A stretch of 64,000 nucleotides of DNA. It comes from Legionella parisiensis. Lineage in GTDB: Bacteria > Pseudomonadota > Gammaproteobacteria > Legionellales > Legionellaceae. How positions within the stretch are numbered: position 1 is the stretch's first letter; every line of letters starts with the position of its first letter. Positions 1 to 8,497 of the stretch are shown here, piece by piece. A program made the translations under genes and the position numbers. The notes below the pieces were generated by a model, which was not told the origin of the DNA, searched no databases, and saw nothing but the letters and a program-made list of their open reading frames with translations. Where the stretch lies: contig NZ_LNYQ01000012.1 of NCBI RefSeq assembly GCF_001467945.1, positions 617,618 through 681,617 on the forward strand, read 5' to 3'.

Positions 1-1383
1 ATTTGCCGATTCGTGCTCAGCATTTTCTATTACTTTAGTGCATTTTTTATGACAGTCCAGGTATTTGCTCGCCGATGGGTTTGCAAAAAATTCCCCCATC
101 TCTCTTTCCAGCGTCTCGAATAAGGTGTTAACGTCAGATGCCACTGCCTCATACTTCCCTTTGGTTTTTGTATTTTTTTCTGACAATTCATCACGTATAT
201 CCTTAAGCTGCTCCTTAAGCTGCTCTAATAAAGTGTCAAATTTTCTTTCATAAAGCTCCAGATCAATTTTAAGCCGTTCATGAGGGTCAATATCCGGAAA
301 AACTTCTTTAGCTTTTTGTTTTAAAAAACGGGGATGAGTTGTAAGTTCACGTAATACACCCTCATGTTTATAGTGTGTTTCTTCGCTTACTTGCTGATGA
401 TATTCAGGAAATGCATCTCGCCATTGAGCGAGGTAATCATCATGTTTGGTAAGCCTCATTGCAAGTTGTACTCGCCTTACGGCATCTTCTTCAATACTTA
501 TCCGTTTATCTGTAGAGGGCGGTTGGTCCTTCTCGTTTAATTTTAAGATGCCATTGAGTAGGTTTTGTATATTTAATGCTGCAGCAATACCACAACCTCT
601 CAAACTAAATTGTTTGGATGCATCCAGTATAATATCCTGTTCATCAATAGTCTTATAGCCGTTTCTTCTTAATGCTTTATTAATTCCAGGAAGAACATCG
701 TGTTTATAATAGTTTAAATAAGTCTCATCTACTGGAGGTGCAGAAGATTCAAGGTAAGTTAGGGTGGGGTTATCATGTTCATCAATAGTTAAAATGCCAA
801 CATTCCAATGATGCGGATCCCCTAACGTGGCCACGGGGAAGTAGAGCTCTCTTCTTATGTTAGGATGGTATTTCATGGCATTGATATACGGTAGAGCTAA
901 TTGTTCAATATCGCCATGGGTCTTTAACAGCTGACCATCATGAGTGCCAATTACCTTAGCTTTATCTTCAGGCACTTGATATTCTGCATCTTGAATATAA
1001 AAAAAAGGTAGACTGGCACGTAAAACGGAGTAGTCTACATTAAGACTAACTGAATTATTGACCAAAGCTAATAACTTCTCCATTTCAGGAAGATCAAAAG
1101 TTAGAGACATATCCAAAGTTGCAATAGCTGCTTTATTAAAAGGGTATTCTTTACCATTAACCCGAACTCTTAACTTTCTTGTTCTGTTTTCTTGCTCTGT
1201 TTGAACTGAAGGAATGATAATCTCTACGTTTTGTTTATTTTCTTTATATTTTATGGAAGTTTGCATTTGCTCAAAATAATCTTTTGGACGCTCCTCTTTT
1301 TTACCCGTCCAGGGGATAGGGTATTTCGACGTTCTAGTAACGGTAGCAGCCAATCCATTTATCACTTCTGATTTAACTTGCAT
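1..1383 (-). CDS. CE-clan (Ulp1/YopJ-like) cysteine protease-fold protein, 3' end beyond window
   Basis: The frame is open from the ATG at 1383 to the left edge (461 codons), so the C-terminus is missing. An AAGGA lies just upstream of the ATG. Residues 191-264 carry the order expected of CE-clan peptidases: His192 followed by Trp, an acidic residue at Glu212 after a beta-strand, then Gln258 and Cys264 in QFSLRGCG. The Gln-to-Cys spacing of six equals that of yeast Ulp1 (Q574/C580, family knowledge). After about residue 330 the chain becomes a Lys/Glu-rich predicted coiled coil. No signal peptide or membrane segment is visible. CE-clan proteins are SUMO/ubiquitin proteases or YopJ-type acetyltransferases; which activity applies cannot be told. 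In this context a translocated effector acting on host ubiquitin-like conjugates is a reasonable inference. The fold call is fairly secure; the substrate is unknown. Confidence 0.72.
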   Translation of the reverse strand, partial: MQVKSEVINGLAATVTRTSKYPIPWTGKKEERPKDYFEQMQTSIKYKENKQNVEIIIPSVQTEQENRTRKLRVRVNGKEYPFNKAAIATLDMSLTFDLPEMEKLLALVNNSVSLNVDYSVLRASLPFFYIQDAEYQVPEDKAKVIGTHDGQLLKTHGDIEQLALPYINAMKYHPNIRRELYFPVATLGDPHHWNVGILTIDEHDNPTLTYLESSAPPVDETYLNYYKHDVLPGINKALRRNGYKTIDEQDIILDASKQFSLRGCGIAAALNIQNLLNGILKLNEKDQPPSTDKRISIEEDAVRRVQLAMRLTKHDDYLAQWRDAFPEYHQQVSEETHYKHEGVLRELTTHPRFLKQKAKEVFPDIDPHERLKIDLELYERKFDTLLEQLKEQLKDIRDELSEKNTKTKGKYEAVASDVNTLFETLEREMGEFFANPSASKYLDCHKKCTKVIENAEHESAN

Positions 1384-1464
1384 ATATCCTTAGAGTACTT
1401 AATAATTTATGTATTAATAAAACTATACAAAATGATTTGATATTGATCAAGTGGGTCTAGTTAC

Positions 1465-2517
1465 TTAAACCATTATAGTCTTGCATGTAAATAGATTTAT
1501 GGAAATCTCCAGCTTTTCTATTTGCATTTCAATGCTCGGTTGAGTGCTGAAGGGAGTAGAAAAGGTTTGCGCCAAGTTAAAATTGGCGGGGTCAAAAAAA
1601 TAGGCTTCACGTCTTATTTCATCATGTGAGATTTCACTGTATGCTGTAGCAACCTCTTCTTTATCAATATGATGGGCATCGCGAACCTTAATCAAGGCTG
1701 AAATCAAACTTTGATTATCTCCCAATAAACGCGTGGCCATGATATGAGCATAATGAATGCGATTTGGATTTAAAATAAAGCGATATAAGAATGTGAAAAC
1801 AGGTAGGGTAAAACGAATATTCATCAAAAAACGACGAAAACACCTCTCAAAGAAATCCATATCTTGAATTTTCTTTTTGCCGTAAAGGAATCTGTAATAA
1901 AAAGTATCAAAAAAAATAATTAATCCATTGCTGATAAAGGAAACTGCCTGAATTATTTGTGTGTCATAAAACTTGATATGATATAACTCTACAGCAAGCA
2001 CCGCTTTGATTTCAGGTAATGTTAATCGTTCAATTAATCCTCTTGTTACAACAACTACACTGGTTTTTTCATTATAGCCACTACAAAAAGCATTCACAAT
2101 TTCATGTTCTGCGACCCATAACGGGGGTAAATGTTTTAAGCCTATGGCCTTACCTATTTTCCGGTATTCTTCGAGAATAACTTTTTCACAGTCGTTGTTT
2201 GTCTGAGCGAATAAGTTTCGGATATGTAATCCTAAGCGAATAATTTTATTATGAAATGCATAAAAAAAGAACAAAACGAATATCCCTAATAGAATCGTTA
2301 TCTTCGCTGCATATATAGGACGCCCAAATAAAATTAAAGATTTTATAGCCCATGTAAGGCTTAAATCTTCTGTCACTATCCCTTGGAGAATATCGATAGA
2401 AAAACCAATAATGGCACAAAATATAAGATAAATGACAATGATCACTTTAGTGTTAAATTTGTTGAATTGAATGTGATTTTGCAAATTAACCTGAGTATTA
2501 ACTTCATATTGATCCAT
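1465..2517 (-). CDS. M48 (HtpX-like) membrane protein with degenerate zinc site
   Basis: 350 residues. Two hydrophobic segments (about 24-45 and 62-88) are followed by a cytosolic domain. Residues 168-182 match the HtpX/Ste24-type active-site helix, but the HExxH motif reads V176-E-L-Y-H180, so the first zinc ligand is lost. The region that normally carries the third ligand (consensus REYxAD) reads HYAHIMATRLLGD, so that Glu is also absent. The remainder keeps the family pattern (helix, GD, SLISAL). The protein is therefore probably catalytically dead, or binds metal differently. It lies 81 bp upstream of the CE-clan gene on the same strand, possibly in one transcript. Active M48 proteins cut misfolded membrane proteins. 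A pseudo-protease could bind substrates or regulate an active paralogue (inference). Confidence 0.7.
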   Translation of the reverse strand: MDQYEVNTQVNLQNHIQFNKFNTKVIIVIYLIFCAIIGFSIDILQGIVTEDLSLTWAIKSLILFGRPIYAAKITILLGIFVLFFFYAFHNKIIRLGLHIRNLFAQTNNDCEKVILEEYRKIGKAIGLKHLPPLWVAEHEIVNAFCSGYNEKTSVVVVTRGLIERLTLPEIKAVLAVELYHIKFYDTQIIQAVSFISNGLIIFFDTFYYRFLYGKKKIQDMDFFERCFRRFLMNIRFTLPVFTFLYRFILNPNRIHYAHIMATRLLGDNQSLISALIKVRDAHHIDKEEVATAYSEISHDEIRREAYFFDPANFNLAQTFSTPFSTQPSIEMQIEKLEISINLFTCKTIMV

Positions 2518-2699
2518 TATATTTTTGATACCTTTAATTATTCTTGAATATTTTTAATGCAATCACTTCAGACAATGATTTTAGTATAAGATTAATTATT
2601 CTTTCTTACTAGCTGCTCCAAATTGACAGCAAGGTTAAACTATTCAACTCAGTTTTTTTTGAGTATTCTTTTACATCTTCTAATGGATTAAGGATTATT

Positions 2700-3548
2700 A
2701 TGTGTTGGTCAGGACAGGCTTCCGCATGTCTCGCCCTATTTGGCTACACAGGTGCTTTTTTTGAATTTCGAAAGATGCGCAAATATCAACAACGCTGGAA
2801 TGATACGAATGGCCTCAGAGGGATAACAATTTTTTATTTATCGTTGATGGAAACGTTGCAAGCAGTTAATTATCTCGTGTTAAACACCCCAGGCTTTTTT
2901 AATTCATTATGCGCGCTATTGGGATATTTGCATGTGTGTTTCCAGCCTTTTTTTATCTCATTTATGTATCTTTCCTGGCTTCCTAAAAAAAGAAGAATGT
3001 ATTGGATGAAATATGCCATGTTTTTTTCAGCAATCAGTGCCATAGCATTACTTTCCAGGTTATCAACGAGTCATTCGCTCCCAGGATGTTTTTCCCAACA
3101 TTGCACACCCGTTGTAAGTATGGAAAGTCTTCTTAATTTGAAAACACAGTTTGGCCATACGATTGGTTGCGCTAAAACATCGTTTTTATCTTATCGTGGC
3201 GATTGGCATATTGCATGGCAATGGGTTTTAAATAACTGCAGTTATTTTGTGTTTACTTATTATTTTACTGTGTTCGTTTTTCCCTGTTTTTATGGTGTAT
3301 ATTTAGCGGTACTTGCCTCTTCTCTCTATGGCCCAGTTGCCTCAATTTTTTTGTCAACCAATCCAGATGAATTTGGTGCGATTTGGTGTCTTATTGCGAT
3401 TGGTTTAGTCAGTTCAGTAAAAATCCCTATATTGGATAAGTTTTTTACTGTGACGCATGAATCATGGAAGGATACCTGGGAAGCTATGTTTCTACGGTTA
3501 AACAAATTACATAAAAGTTTTTATGTTGATTTTAACCACGGCAAGTAA
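2700..3548 (+). CDS. DUF5765-like polytopic membrane protein
   Basis: 282 residues beginning MCWSGQAS, the hallmark N-terminus of the DUF5765-type membrane family. About seven hydrophobic segments alternate with short loops. The loop after the first segment is rich in Arg/Lys (FRKMRKYQQRW), and the loop around residues 125-165 contains four Cys residues, perhaps exported. No enzymatic motif is visible and the family function is unknown. The gene stands alone, with divergent spacing of 182 bp from the M48-like gene and a small hairpin directly after the stop. Start choice: ATG at 2700, preceded by AAGGATT. Confidence 0.65.
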   Translation: MCWSGQASACLALFGYTGAFFEFRKMRKYQQRWNDTNGLRGITIFYLSLMETLQAVNYLVLNTPGFFNSLCALLGYLHVCFQPFFISFMYLSWLPKKRRMYWMKYAMFFSAISAIALLSRLSTSHSLPGCFSQHCTPVVSMESLLNLKTQFGHTIGCAKTSFLSYRGDWHIAWQWVLNNCSYFVFTYYFTVFVFPCFYGVYLAVLASSLYGPVASIFLSTNPDEFGAIWCLIAIGLVSSVKIPILDKFFTVTHESWKDTWEAMFLRLNKLHKSFYVDFNHGK

Positions 3549-3567
3549 GTTGGGATATTGACCCAAC
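3549..3567 (+). terminator. Hairpin after DUF5765-like gene
   Basis: GTTGGG and CCCAAC form a perfect 6-bp stem with a 7-nt loop starting immediately after the stop codon. A short AAAGTTTTAG follows, with no long T-run. It is a weak intrinsic terminator at best. Confidence 0.35.
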
Positions 3568-3716
3568 AAAGTTTTAGCGTGACTTCTTTTTCCCTAAGAA
3601 ATATGCAATGGTGTAAGCAAGAGTAACCTTGTTGCTTGTAATCCGGCCGCATTTGCTTGATTAAAATAAGCAGGTAGACTTACAATTGAACATTTTGGGG
3701 TTGTGAAAGTATAACT

Positions 3717-4883
3717 ATGTCTAAAAATTCTTTTTTTAAAAATCTAATAGAAAAACAACAGATTTTAATTAGGCCCAATGGTGCTTTTGAGTGGGATGAG
3801 ATGCTTGCTGATAAAGAGACTCAAAAAAAAATAAGAAGAGATCCAGACCGCCACATATTCTTTGATTATATTGAATCTCGATTTGCTTATGAGCATGCCA
3901 GATTCTTTGATGTCGTGCTTAGGAAAGCAAATTCAAGTGCTGAGGAATATCTGGAAATTCGCAAAGCATTGAAACATTTTATTAAGGAAAACATCAGCAA
4001 GCACTCCTCTCAAGATGCTCAGATGCATGCTTTTTTTCGCTGGGTTGATACAGCAATCATGTTAAGAAAACGGCATAATTATGAGGGATATTTTTTAGTG
4101 CGCGACACATTAATGGAAATGGATATAAATCTTAAATTAACAAAGAATAAGGCTTTTAAACCTCATCTCAAAATGTATAATCAATTAGTACAAGTCGATG
4201 CAACGCTCATCGATGAACAATTAAGAGCAGATTATAGCAAAATCCCTCTGAATGATTTTGCAAACCCGGATGGTTTTTCCAAGTGGTCAAAGGCGAGCCC
4301 CAACCTAAAAGCATTTTTAGAAAATAGAGAGTACCTAGAAACTCATCTTGAAAGGGATATAATGCAAGTCCAAGGAGGCGCCCGACGTAAAGCGTTTTGC
4401 CGTTGGATTGATATAGCTATTAATTTAAGGGAAAAGCATAATTATGAGGGATATTTTTTAGTGATTACGAATTTGCGCAGGATAGATGGAATAACTGAAG
4501 GCAAAGATTTTCCTAAATCTTATCTTAAAAAGTACATGCAACTCCTCGAGCACATGGATCCTTCCATCAATTTTGCAAAACTTAGAGCATTATGGGATAA
4601 AGATCATTCTCCTAATAAATTAAAAGCTACCTTCTACTGGTCTAAAGAGTTAACCAATCTAAATGAAAGGATGGAGATAGCATATAATCTTGAAGTACAA
4701 AAATCCATGCTGCAAGAAAAAAATAGAAAGCTTGCTGAAATCGCTAAAGAACAGGGAGTTTTTGCAGACAGGACAAGGAGTTATTCAGCAAGGATACTGC
4801 AGTATATGGAAGTTAAATTTGTAACGGTGCTGCAAGAGTACTACGATAGTCTAAGTGAAAAAGCGACACTGGCGAGCACCTAA
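3717..4883 (+). CDS. RasGEF-like protein with duplicated catalytic-helix motif; effector candidate
   Basis: 388 residues, highly charged and mostly helical, without signal peptide or membrane segment. Residues about 104-165 and 225-285 repeat the pattern FxRW(V/I)DxAxxLRxxHNYEGYFLV...L..(M/I)D followed by a helix with KxY.QL. This resembles the core of RasGEF (CDC25-homology) domains, in which the conserved text is A..LR.L.NY...AI..GL followed by K......Y..L. The two copies share an identical HNYEGYFLV. Residues 320-345 look like a coiled coil. Eukaryotic RasGEFs load GTP on Ras-family GTPases, and Legionella is known to encode RasGEF-type effectors. Whether either copy is active is unclear, since only the conserved helical block is recognisable. 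Alternatively it is a helical-repeat protein with a chance resemblance. Confidence 0.55.
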   Translation: MSKNSFFKNLIEKQQILIRPNGAFEWDEMLADKETQKKIRRDPDRHIFFDYIESRFAYEHARFFDVVLRKANSSAEEYLEIRKALKHFIKENISKHSSQDAQMHAFFRWVDTAIMLRKRHNYEGYFLVRDTLMEMDINLKLTKNKAFKPHLKMYNQLVQVDATLIDEQLRADYSKIPLNDFANPDGFSKWSKASPNLKAFLENREYLETHLERDIMQVQGGARRKAFCRWIDIAINLREKHNYEGYFLVITNLRRIDGITEGKDFPKSYLKKYMQLLEHMDPSINFAKLRALWDKDHSPNKLKATFYWSKELTNLNERMEIAYNLEVQKSMLQEKNRKLAEIAKEQGVFADRTRSYSARILQYMEVKFVTVLQEYYDSLSEKATLAST

Positions 4884-5085
4884 GGTCCCCTGGATGAACA
4901 TAATAAACTTACTTGTGTTTGATAATTCACTTTTTGCACAACCCATTAAGGTCTATACAGGCATTGCTTCAGGACGCGAGGATTTGTTTCGAGTGAATTA
5001 GAATAATAAACAATTTTTAATGGATATTATCATGAACGTACTATTTATATTGGGTCATATCCACCAACGAACCATATAAAATTGA

Positions 5086-5577
5086 ATGATGATATTTAAA
5101 CCGCTTACTCATTTCGATCTCGATCTATTATGCAGATGGTTCGAAAAAACCCATGTCCTGGAATGGTGGAATGATAAACTTACCCCAGAGCAAATTAAAG
5201 AGAAATATGGAGCGCGTATTGATGATGATGTTGTGTGTCCTTATATTGTTTATATAAATAAAAAACCGATTGCATTCATTCAATATTATTGGGTGATCAA
5301 AGCACGTGAGGGGTGGTGGCCGGATGAGGATGCAAATACAGTAGGTTTAGATCAATTTATTGGTGAGGAAAATTATATCAATAAAGGCTTCGGCACTTTA
5401 ATGATAAAAGAATTTATTCAATTTTTATTTCAAAACCCTCTGATTAGGAAAATCATTACTGAAGCTGATCCAAATAATTTACGTGCAAAACGCTGTTATG
5501 AAAAAGCGGGATTTCATGAAATGGGAATCATCGACACGCCAGATGGTAAGTCTATTTTAATGACACTACTCAAATAA
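5086..5577 (+). CDS. Aminoglycoside 6'-N-acetyltransferase-like GNAT
   Basis: 163 residues spanning a complete GNAT fold. The order of motifs follows the AAC(6')-Ib group closely: WW near residue 27, CPYIVYINKKPIAFIQYY, GWWPDED, GLDQFIG, NKGFGTLMIKEF (acetyl-CoA pyrophosphate loop), then DPNNLRAKRCYEKAGF and TPDGKS. These are the segments that bind acetyl-CoA and the aminoglycoside in AAC(6')-I enzymes. The predicted reaction is transfer of acetyl to the 6'-amino group of aminoglycosides. Chromosomal relatives may instead use other amines, so resistance is not proven. The gene is monocistronic, and no transposon or integron features flank it, which favours an intrinsic gene. The start is one of two adjacent ATGs (5086 or 5089), with no strong Shine-Dalgarno sequence. 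Confidence 0.75.
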   Translation: MMIFKPLTHFDLDLLCRWFEKTHVLEWWNDKLTPEQIKEKYGARIDDDVVCPYIVYINKKPIAFIQYYWVIKAREGWWPDEDANTVGLDQFIGEENYINKGFGTLMIKEFIQFLFQNPLIRKIITEADPNNLRAKRCYEKAGFHEMGIIDTPDGKSILMTLLK

Positions 5578-5587
5578 ACTATGAGCA

Positions 5588-5612
5588 ACGATTGCTTGTA
5601 ACCAGGGTTTAT
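5588..5612. repeat. Degenerate copy of dispersed palindromic repeat
   Basis: The text ATTGCTTGTAACCAGGGTTTAT, just downstream of the acetyltransferase gene, matches the right arm of the repeat seen in perfect form at 10447 and 14800, with a decayed left arm. Confidence 0.5.
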
Positions 5613-5777
5613 CAGAGCAGCTAAACAGTGCTATCAGTCGGTTCAATAAACCTCCAATGAAATCAATAATATTCGCTTTATTGAGCGCCTGGAATAAAAA
5701 CGAGTCGTACATTTTTTATACTTAAGCTATAATAAAAAAGTAGGCTGATGTGCCTTGAGCAAGTAATGGAGGCAGAT

Positions 5778-7343
5778 ATGCCACAAGAAAGAGAGGAAGA
5801 AAATAAAGACTGGTTAATTGGGCTAATGCAAGAAACAGGATATCACCCGGATCCTCGAGGAATGTGTTTTGGCGTTGCCAATATGGGTATGCAGGCTATT
5901 CTCGCTGAAGAGTTCAAGCTATTTGAAGGGCGTTTTGAACGCCTTATCGGTATTTATGGTGAATTTGAAGGTATTCGGAAGGTTAGGGATTTTCTGGAAG
6001 CGGAGACTGTAAATCCGGCCCAACAATTAAACGATGTGGCAAAAAAAACTTTAATAGCTACTTTGCAGATTGAAGAGAAACTCCGTGAGAAGAGAAAAGA
6101 GTGGTCGACTCATTTGTTGCGTGTAGAAAATGTTCCGTTCGATAAATTAAGGGCAGAGGTCAACAAGAAAGAGAATGAATTTTTATATGCTATTTATGTC
6201 AAGCAGGAATTAGAGAAGTGTGACAATGCATTGGAAAAAATCAAGGACATGCTTACTGATCCAGACAATGATTATATGGCTTTTTTTGAAGGCGTAGAAA
6301 TATATCAACAACCAGGGTTACACCTTCCTTTATTTGAAACAGGGAAGCAATTAAAACAAGATACACTACTCAGCGCTCCTCTTGTACTTTCCCAAAAGCT
6401 TGAGCAACGTGGGGGAGTTAGTAGGATAAAGACCTTCATCGGTGCCTATAGTTCTGAGGAGTTATTTAAATATTTCTCTACGCTTAAAAATGAATTGCAG
6501 GGCATCCAAAAGCCTATTGTCTTTATTCTTGGCAGCAGCGATCATGCCATTACCGTTGGATATGATCCGGCGTTGGATCAATGGCTACTCATCAATAGCG
6601 GTCGTGAACCCGAGCATATCCCTGGGAATAATGTACGAGAAATATCCCAGCGAGTTTATAACGTATTTTCGACTGGTAGTCAGTGTGCTTTTGTAACCAA
6701 TGTTTATTGTAATAAAGCGAATGAGGAATCCCTTAAAAAACGTATGACCGCATGGGAACAGCAACCTGAGTTTCAAGAGCTCCATAAAATCGATGCACGA
6801 AAAGCCGCACGGTCAGGCTCGCATCTGCTTTTCCTTGCCGCATTAGATAATGATCCCGTCATGGTTAAAAATCTTATTAAAGAGGGTGTTAATCCTGATC
6901 TCGTCGCAGATGAAGAAGGAAATACACCAATTTTAACTGCTATTTGTTATAACCATATTGATGTTCTAAAAGAATTGCTTGCCTGTCCTGCGAAAATAAC
7001 TATGTCATTGGATGTTCAAGTCAATTCTTTGTATAAATTTGCTCGTAATGCACAGCTCGACGAACGCATTATGGATGAATTAGTTAAGAAAAAACTTGGA
7101 CCGGTTCAACCCAATGATACCTCAGTAGTTTCTGTAACACTGCACGAGTTGGCAACTGTGCTGGGTCATACTGTAATAAGCAATTCACTGGAGCAGTATG
7201 AAAAACAAAATAAATCAGCAAAAACAAGTTCTGATCATTGTGTGTTTTTTAAGTCTGAAGAGTATCTAAGTAAGGGGTTATCGGGTGATACATCGAATCC
7301 TGAAGAAAAACCTGTTATTCCCGACCCTTTTGACCCTCATTAA
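5778..7343 (+). CDS. Ankyrin-repeat protein with papain-like Cys-His-Asn arrangement; effector candidate
   Basis: The ATG at 5778 is preceded by GGAGG at 5-nt spacing, so it is preferred to an in-frame ATG 30 nt earlier that lacks such a site; the protein is then 521 residues. Near the N-terminus is RGMCFGVANMG with Cys30 at the head of a helix. A strand with SSDHAITVGYD carries His256, and WLLINSGRE carries Asn273, the order and local context of papain-like cysteine proteases. A helical insertion (about 45-175) separates Cys from His. Residues 348-408 contain about two ankyrin repeats (LLFLAALDNDPVMVKNLIKEG, then NTPILTAICYNHIDVLKELL; break after each motif as written). The tail is Ser/Pro-rich. 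No signal peptide is present. Several Legionella Ank effectors combine ankyrin repeats with cysteine-protease folds, so this is probably a translocated effector (inference). Confidence 0.68.
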   Translation: MPQEREEENKDWLIGLMQETGYHPDPRGMCFGVANMGMQAILAEEFKLFEGRFERLIGIYGEFEGIRKVRDFLEAETVNPAQQLNDVAKKTLIATLQIEEKLREKRKEWSTHLLRVENVPFDKLRAEVNKKENEFLYAIYVKQELEKCDNALEKIKDMLTDPDNDYMAFFEGVEIYQQPGLHLPLFETGKQLKQDTLLSAPLVLSQKLEQRGGVSRIKTFIGAYSSEELFKYFSTLKNELQGIQKPIVFILGSSDHAITVGYDPALDQWLLINSGREPEHIPGNNVREISQRVYNVFSTGSQCAFVTNVYCNKANEESLKKRMTAWEQQPEFQELHKIDARKAARSGSHLLFLAALDNDPVMVKNLIKEGVNPDLVADEEGNTPILTAICYNHIDVLKELLACPAKITMSLDVQVNSLYKFARNAQLDERIMDELVKKKLGPVQPNDTSVVSVTLHELATVLGHTVISNSLEQYEKQNKSAKTSSDHCVFFKSEEYLSKGLSGDTSNPEEKPVIPDPFDPH

Positions 7344-7483
7344 AGAATTAGAAATCTTTTAGGCCAGCGGTCTAGAAAAGAGCTCGAAACAATCATAATA
7401 GATTGATTAAAATGTACTGGCAGAAATGAATACAACAATATAAGATGGCTTGATGTCTGGTGATCAAGTCCTGCGGAGCAAGA

Positions 7484-7843
7484 ATGATTTCAATGTTTGC
7501 AATCCCCAATTGTGATACTGTAAAAAAAGCACGTACTCTTTTAGAGAAAAATAAAATTGATTACGAGTTTATCGATTTCAAAAAATCTCCGCCAACAAAA
7601 GCACAAATAAAAGCATGGGGTGATTATTTAGGTGAGCTTCCCATTAACAAAAAAGGAATGACGTACCGAAAACATAAAGACCATTATGAAGCGTTGAGCC
7701 TGTTGGAAAAAATTGATTTTATTATGGCAAATACCTCACTCATCAAGAGACCTGTTTTGGTGCAAAATGGCAAAACGCTTGCAATAGGTTTTAACGAAGA
7801 CCAGTATAAAGAACTCATAACGAGCTTCCAAGAGCGAACTTGA
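7484..7843 (+). CDS. YffB/ArsC-family thioredoxin-fold protein
   Basis: 119 residues starting at the ATG at 7484, which has GGAG five bases upstream; a GTG-initiated extension of 24 nt is possible but lacks support. The N-terminus MFAIPNCDTVKKARTLLEKN is the signature of the YffB branch of the ArsC/Spx family, with one Cys in the PNCDT loop. The length matches E. coli YffB (about 118). The later segment RPVLVQNGKTLAIGFNEDQY is the conserved cis-Pro strand and C-terminal helix. Family members are glutathione- or thiol-dependent reductases of uncertain substrate; ArsC proper reduces arsenate, but this branch is not proven to. There are no arsenic genes nearby. The gene is followed by a GTAGC/GCTAC hairpin. 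Confidence 0.82.
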   Translation: MISMFAIPNCDTVKKARTLLEKNKIDYEFIDFKKSPPTKAQIKAWGDYLGELPINKKGMTYRKHKDHYEALSLLEKIDFIMANTSLIKRPVLVQNGKTLAIGFNEDQYKELITSFQERT

Positions 7844-7850
7844 AGGAGTT

Positions 7851-7875
7851 GTAGCCTTGCTTGCAACCCGCTACG
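7851..7875. repeat. Hairpin related to dispersed palindromic repeat
   Basis: GTAGC and GCTAC enclose CTTGCTTGCAACCC just after the YffB-like gene. The inner TTGCTTGCAAC equals the centre of the dispersed repeat. It may serve as a terminator-like structure for the upstream gene. Confidence 0.45.
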
Positions 7876-7899
7876 GTTACTGCAAGAAAATAAATCAGA

Positions 7900-8182
7900 T
7901 TATATTCCAAGCAGATGTGCTTTAGAACGAATATAAGAGAAGGAGGTTTGGGCGGATTCTTGCATTAACGTACTTAATTTCCCGTAATGAGAAAGCCTTT
8001 AGAACCTGGCACCTGTTGTAATTTTACGACAGACTGCACCAATCTTACGTTCCAAATTACGCACCTGTTTCCTGGGTATAATCATGAATCATGAGAAGAA
8101 CAGCATCCTTGTCAAATTGAATTTCTTCGGGCACTAAGCCATTCTTTTTGATCTGGCGAACAGGATGGGACGGTTCTCAACT
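7900..8182 (-). pseudogene. Decayed fragment of lon protease gene
   Basis: Reverse-strand translation gives HPVRQIKKNGLVPEEIQFDK, then DAVLLMIHDYTQETG. After a one-base deletion the frame continues VRNLERKIGAVCRKIT. Further on, after another break, comes TGKLSTLMQESAQTSFSYIR then SKAHLLGI. All match, in order, the end of the Lon AAA+ module (E. coli: REAGVRNLEREI.KLCRK) and the start of the protease domain (LTGQLGDVMKESAQ). The segment between them, about 70 residues in intact Lon, is mostly deleted, and the Walker motifs and catalytic Ser/Lys part are missing. No full-length copy is present here. It is a relic of an extra lon gene copy. The stretch 7876-8497 otherwise holds no convincing gene. 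Confidence 0.8.
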
Positions 8183-8497
8183 ATATGCTGTTGTGTTTTT
8201 CACAAATGATGGTTAATGATTTTAATGATAGTAACACCGTAAGATGTTATGAAATAAAAATGGATTTTAGTCTGCTTGATAAGCTATTTTCTGTCGGTAA
8301 TACCCTTATTGGCGGCTTCAATAATTTTTTTAAAAAACAAAAAAAGAAGAGCCAGATAGTAAAATAGGTGTGATTGAAAAATCTATCGTTCCGTAGCCTG
8401 GTTGCATACAAACAATATAGGAATGAAGTGTGCGCTTGATATACAGAATGGGTGCAATATACTATACTGAAATAAAGAGTATTTGAGGTATTTTAAA

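Noticed and set aside
4894..5001. 35-codon frame with text FAQPIKVYTGIASGREDLF
   Set aside because: Too short to support; no ribosome site. It might be a fragment of a longer gene, but no family was recognised.
8185..8367. 60-codon frame ending in a Lys-rich tail
   Set aside because: No ribosome site, adjoins decayed lon sequence, and its start overlaps the remnant region; treated as chance.
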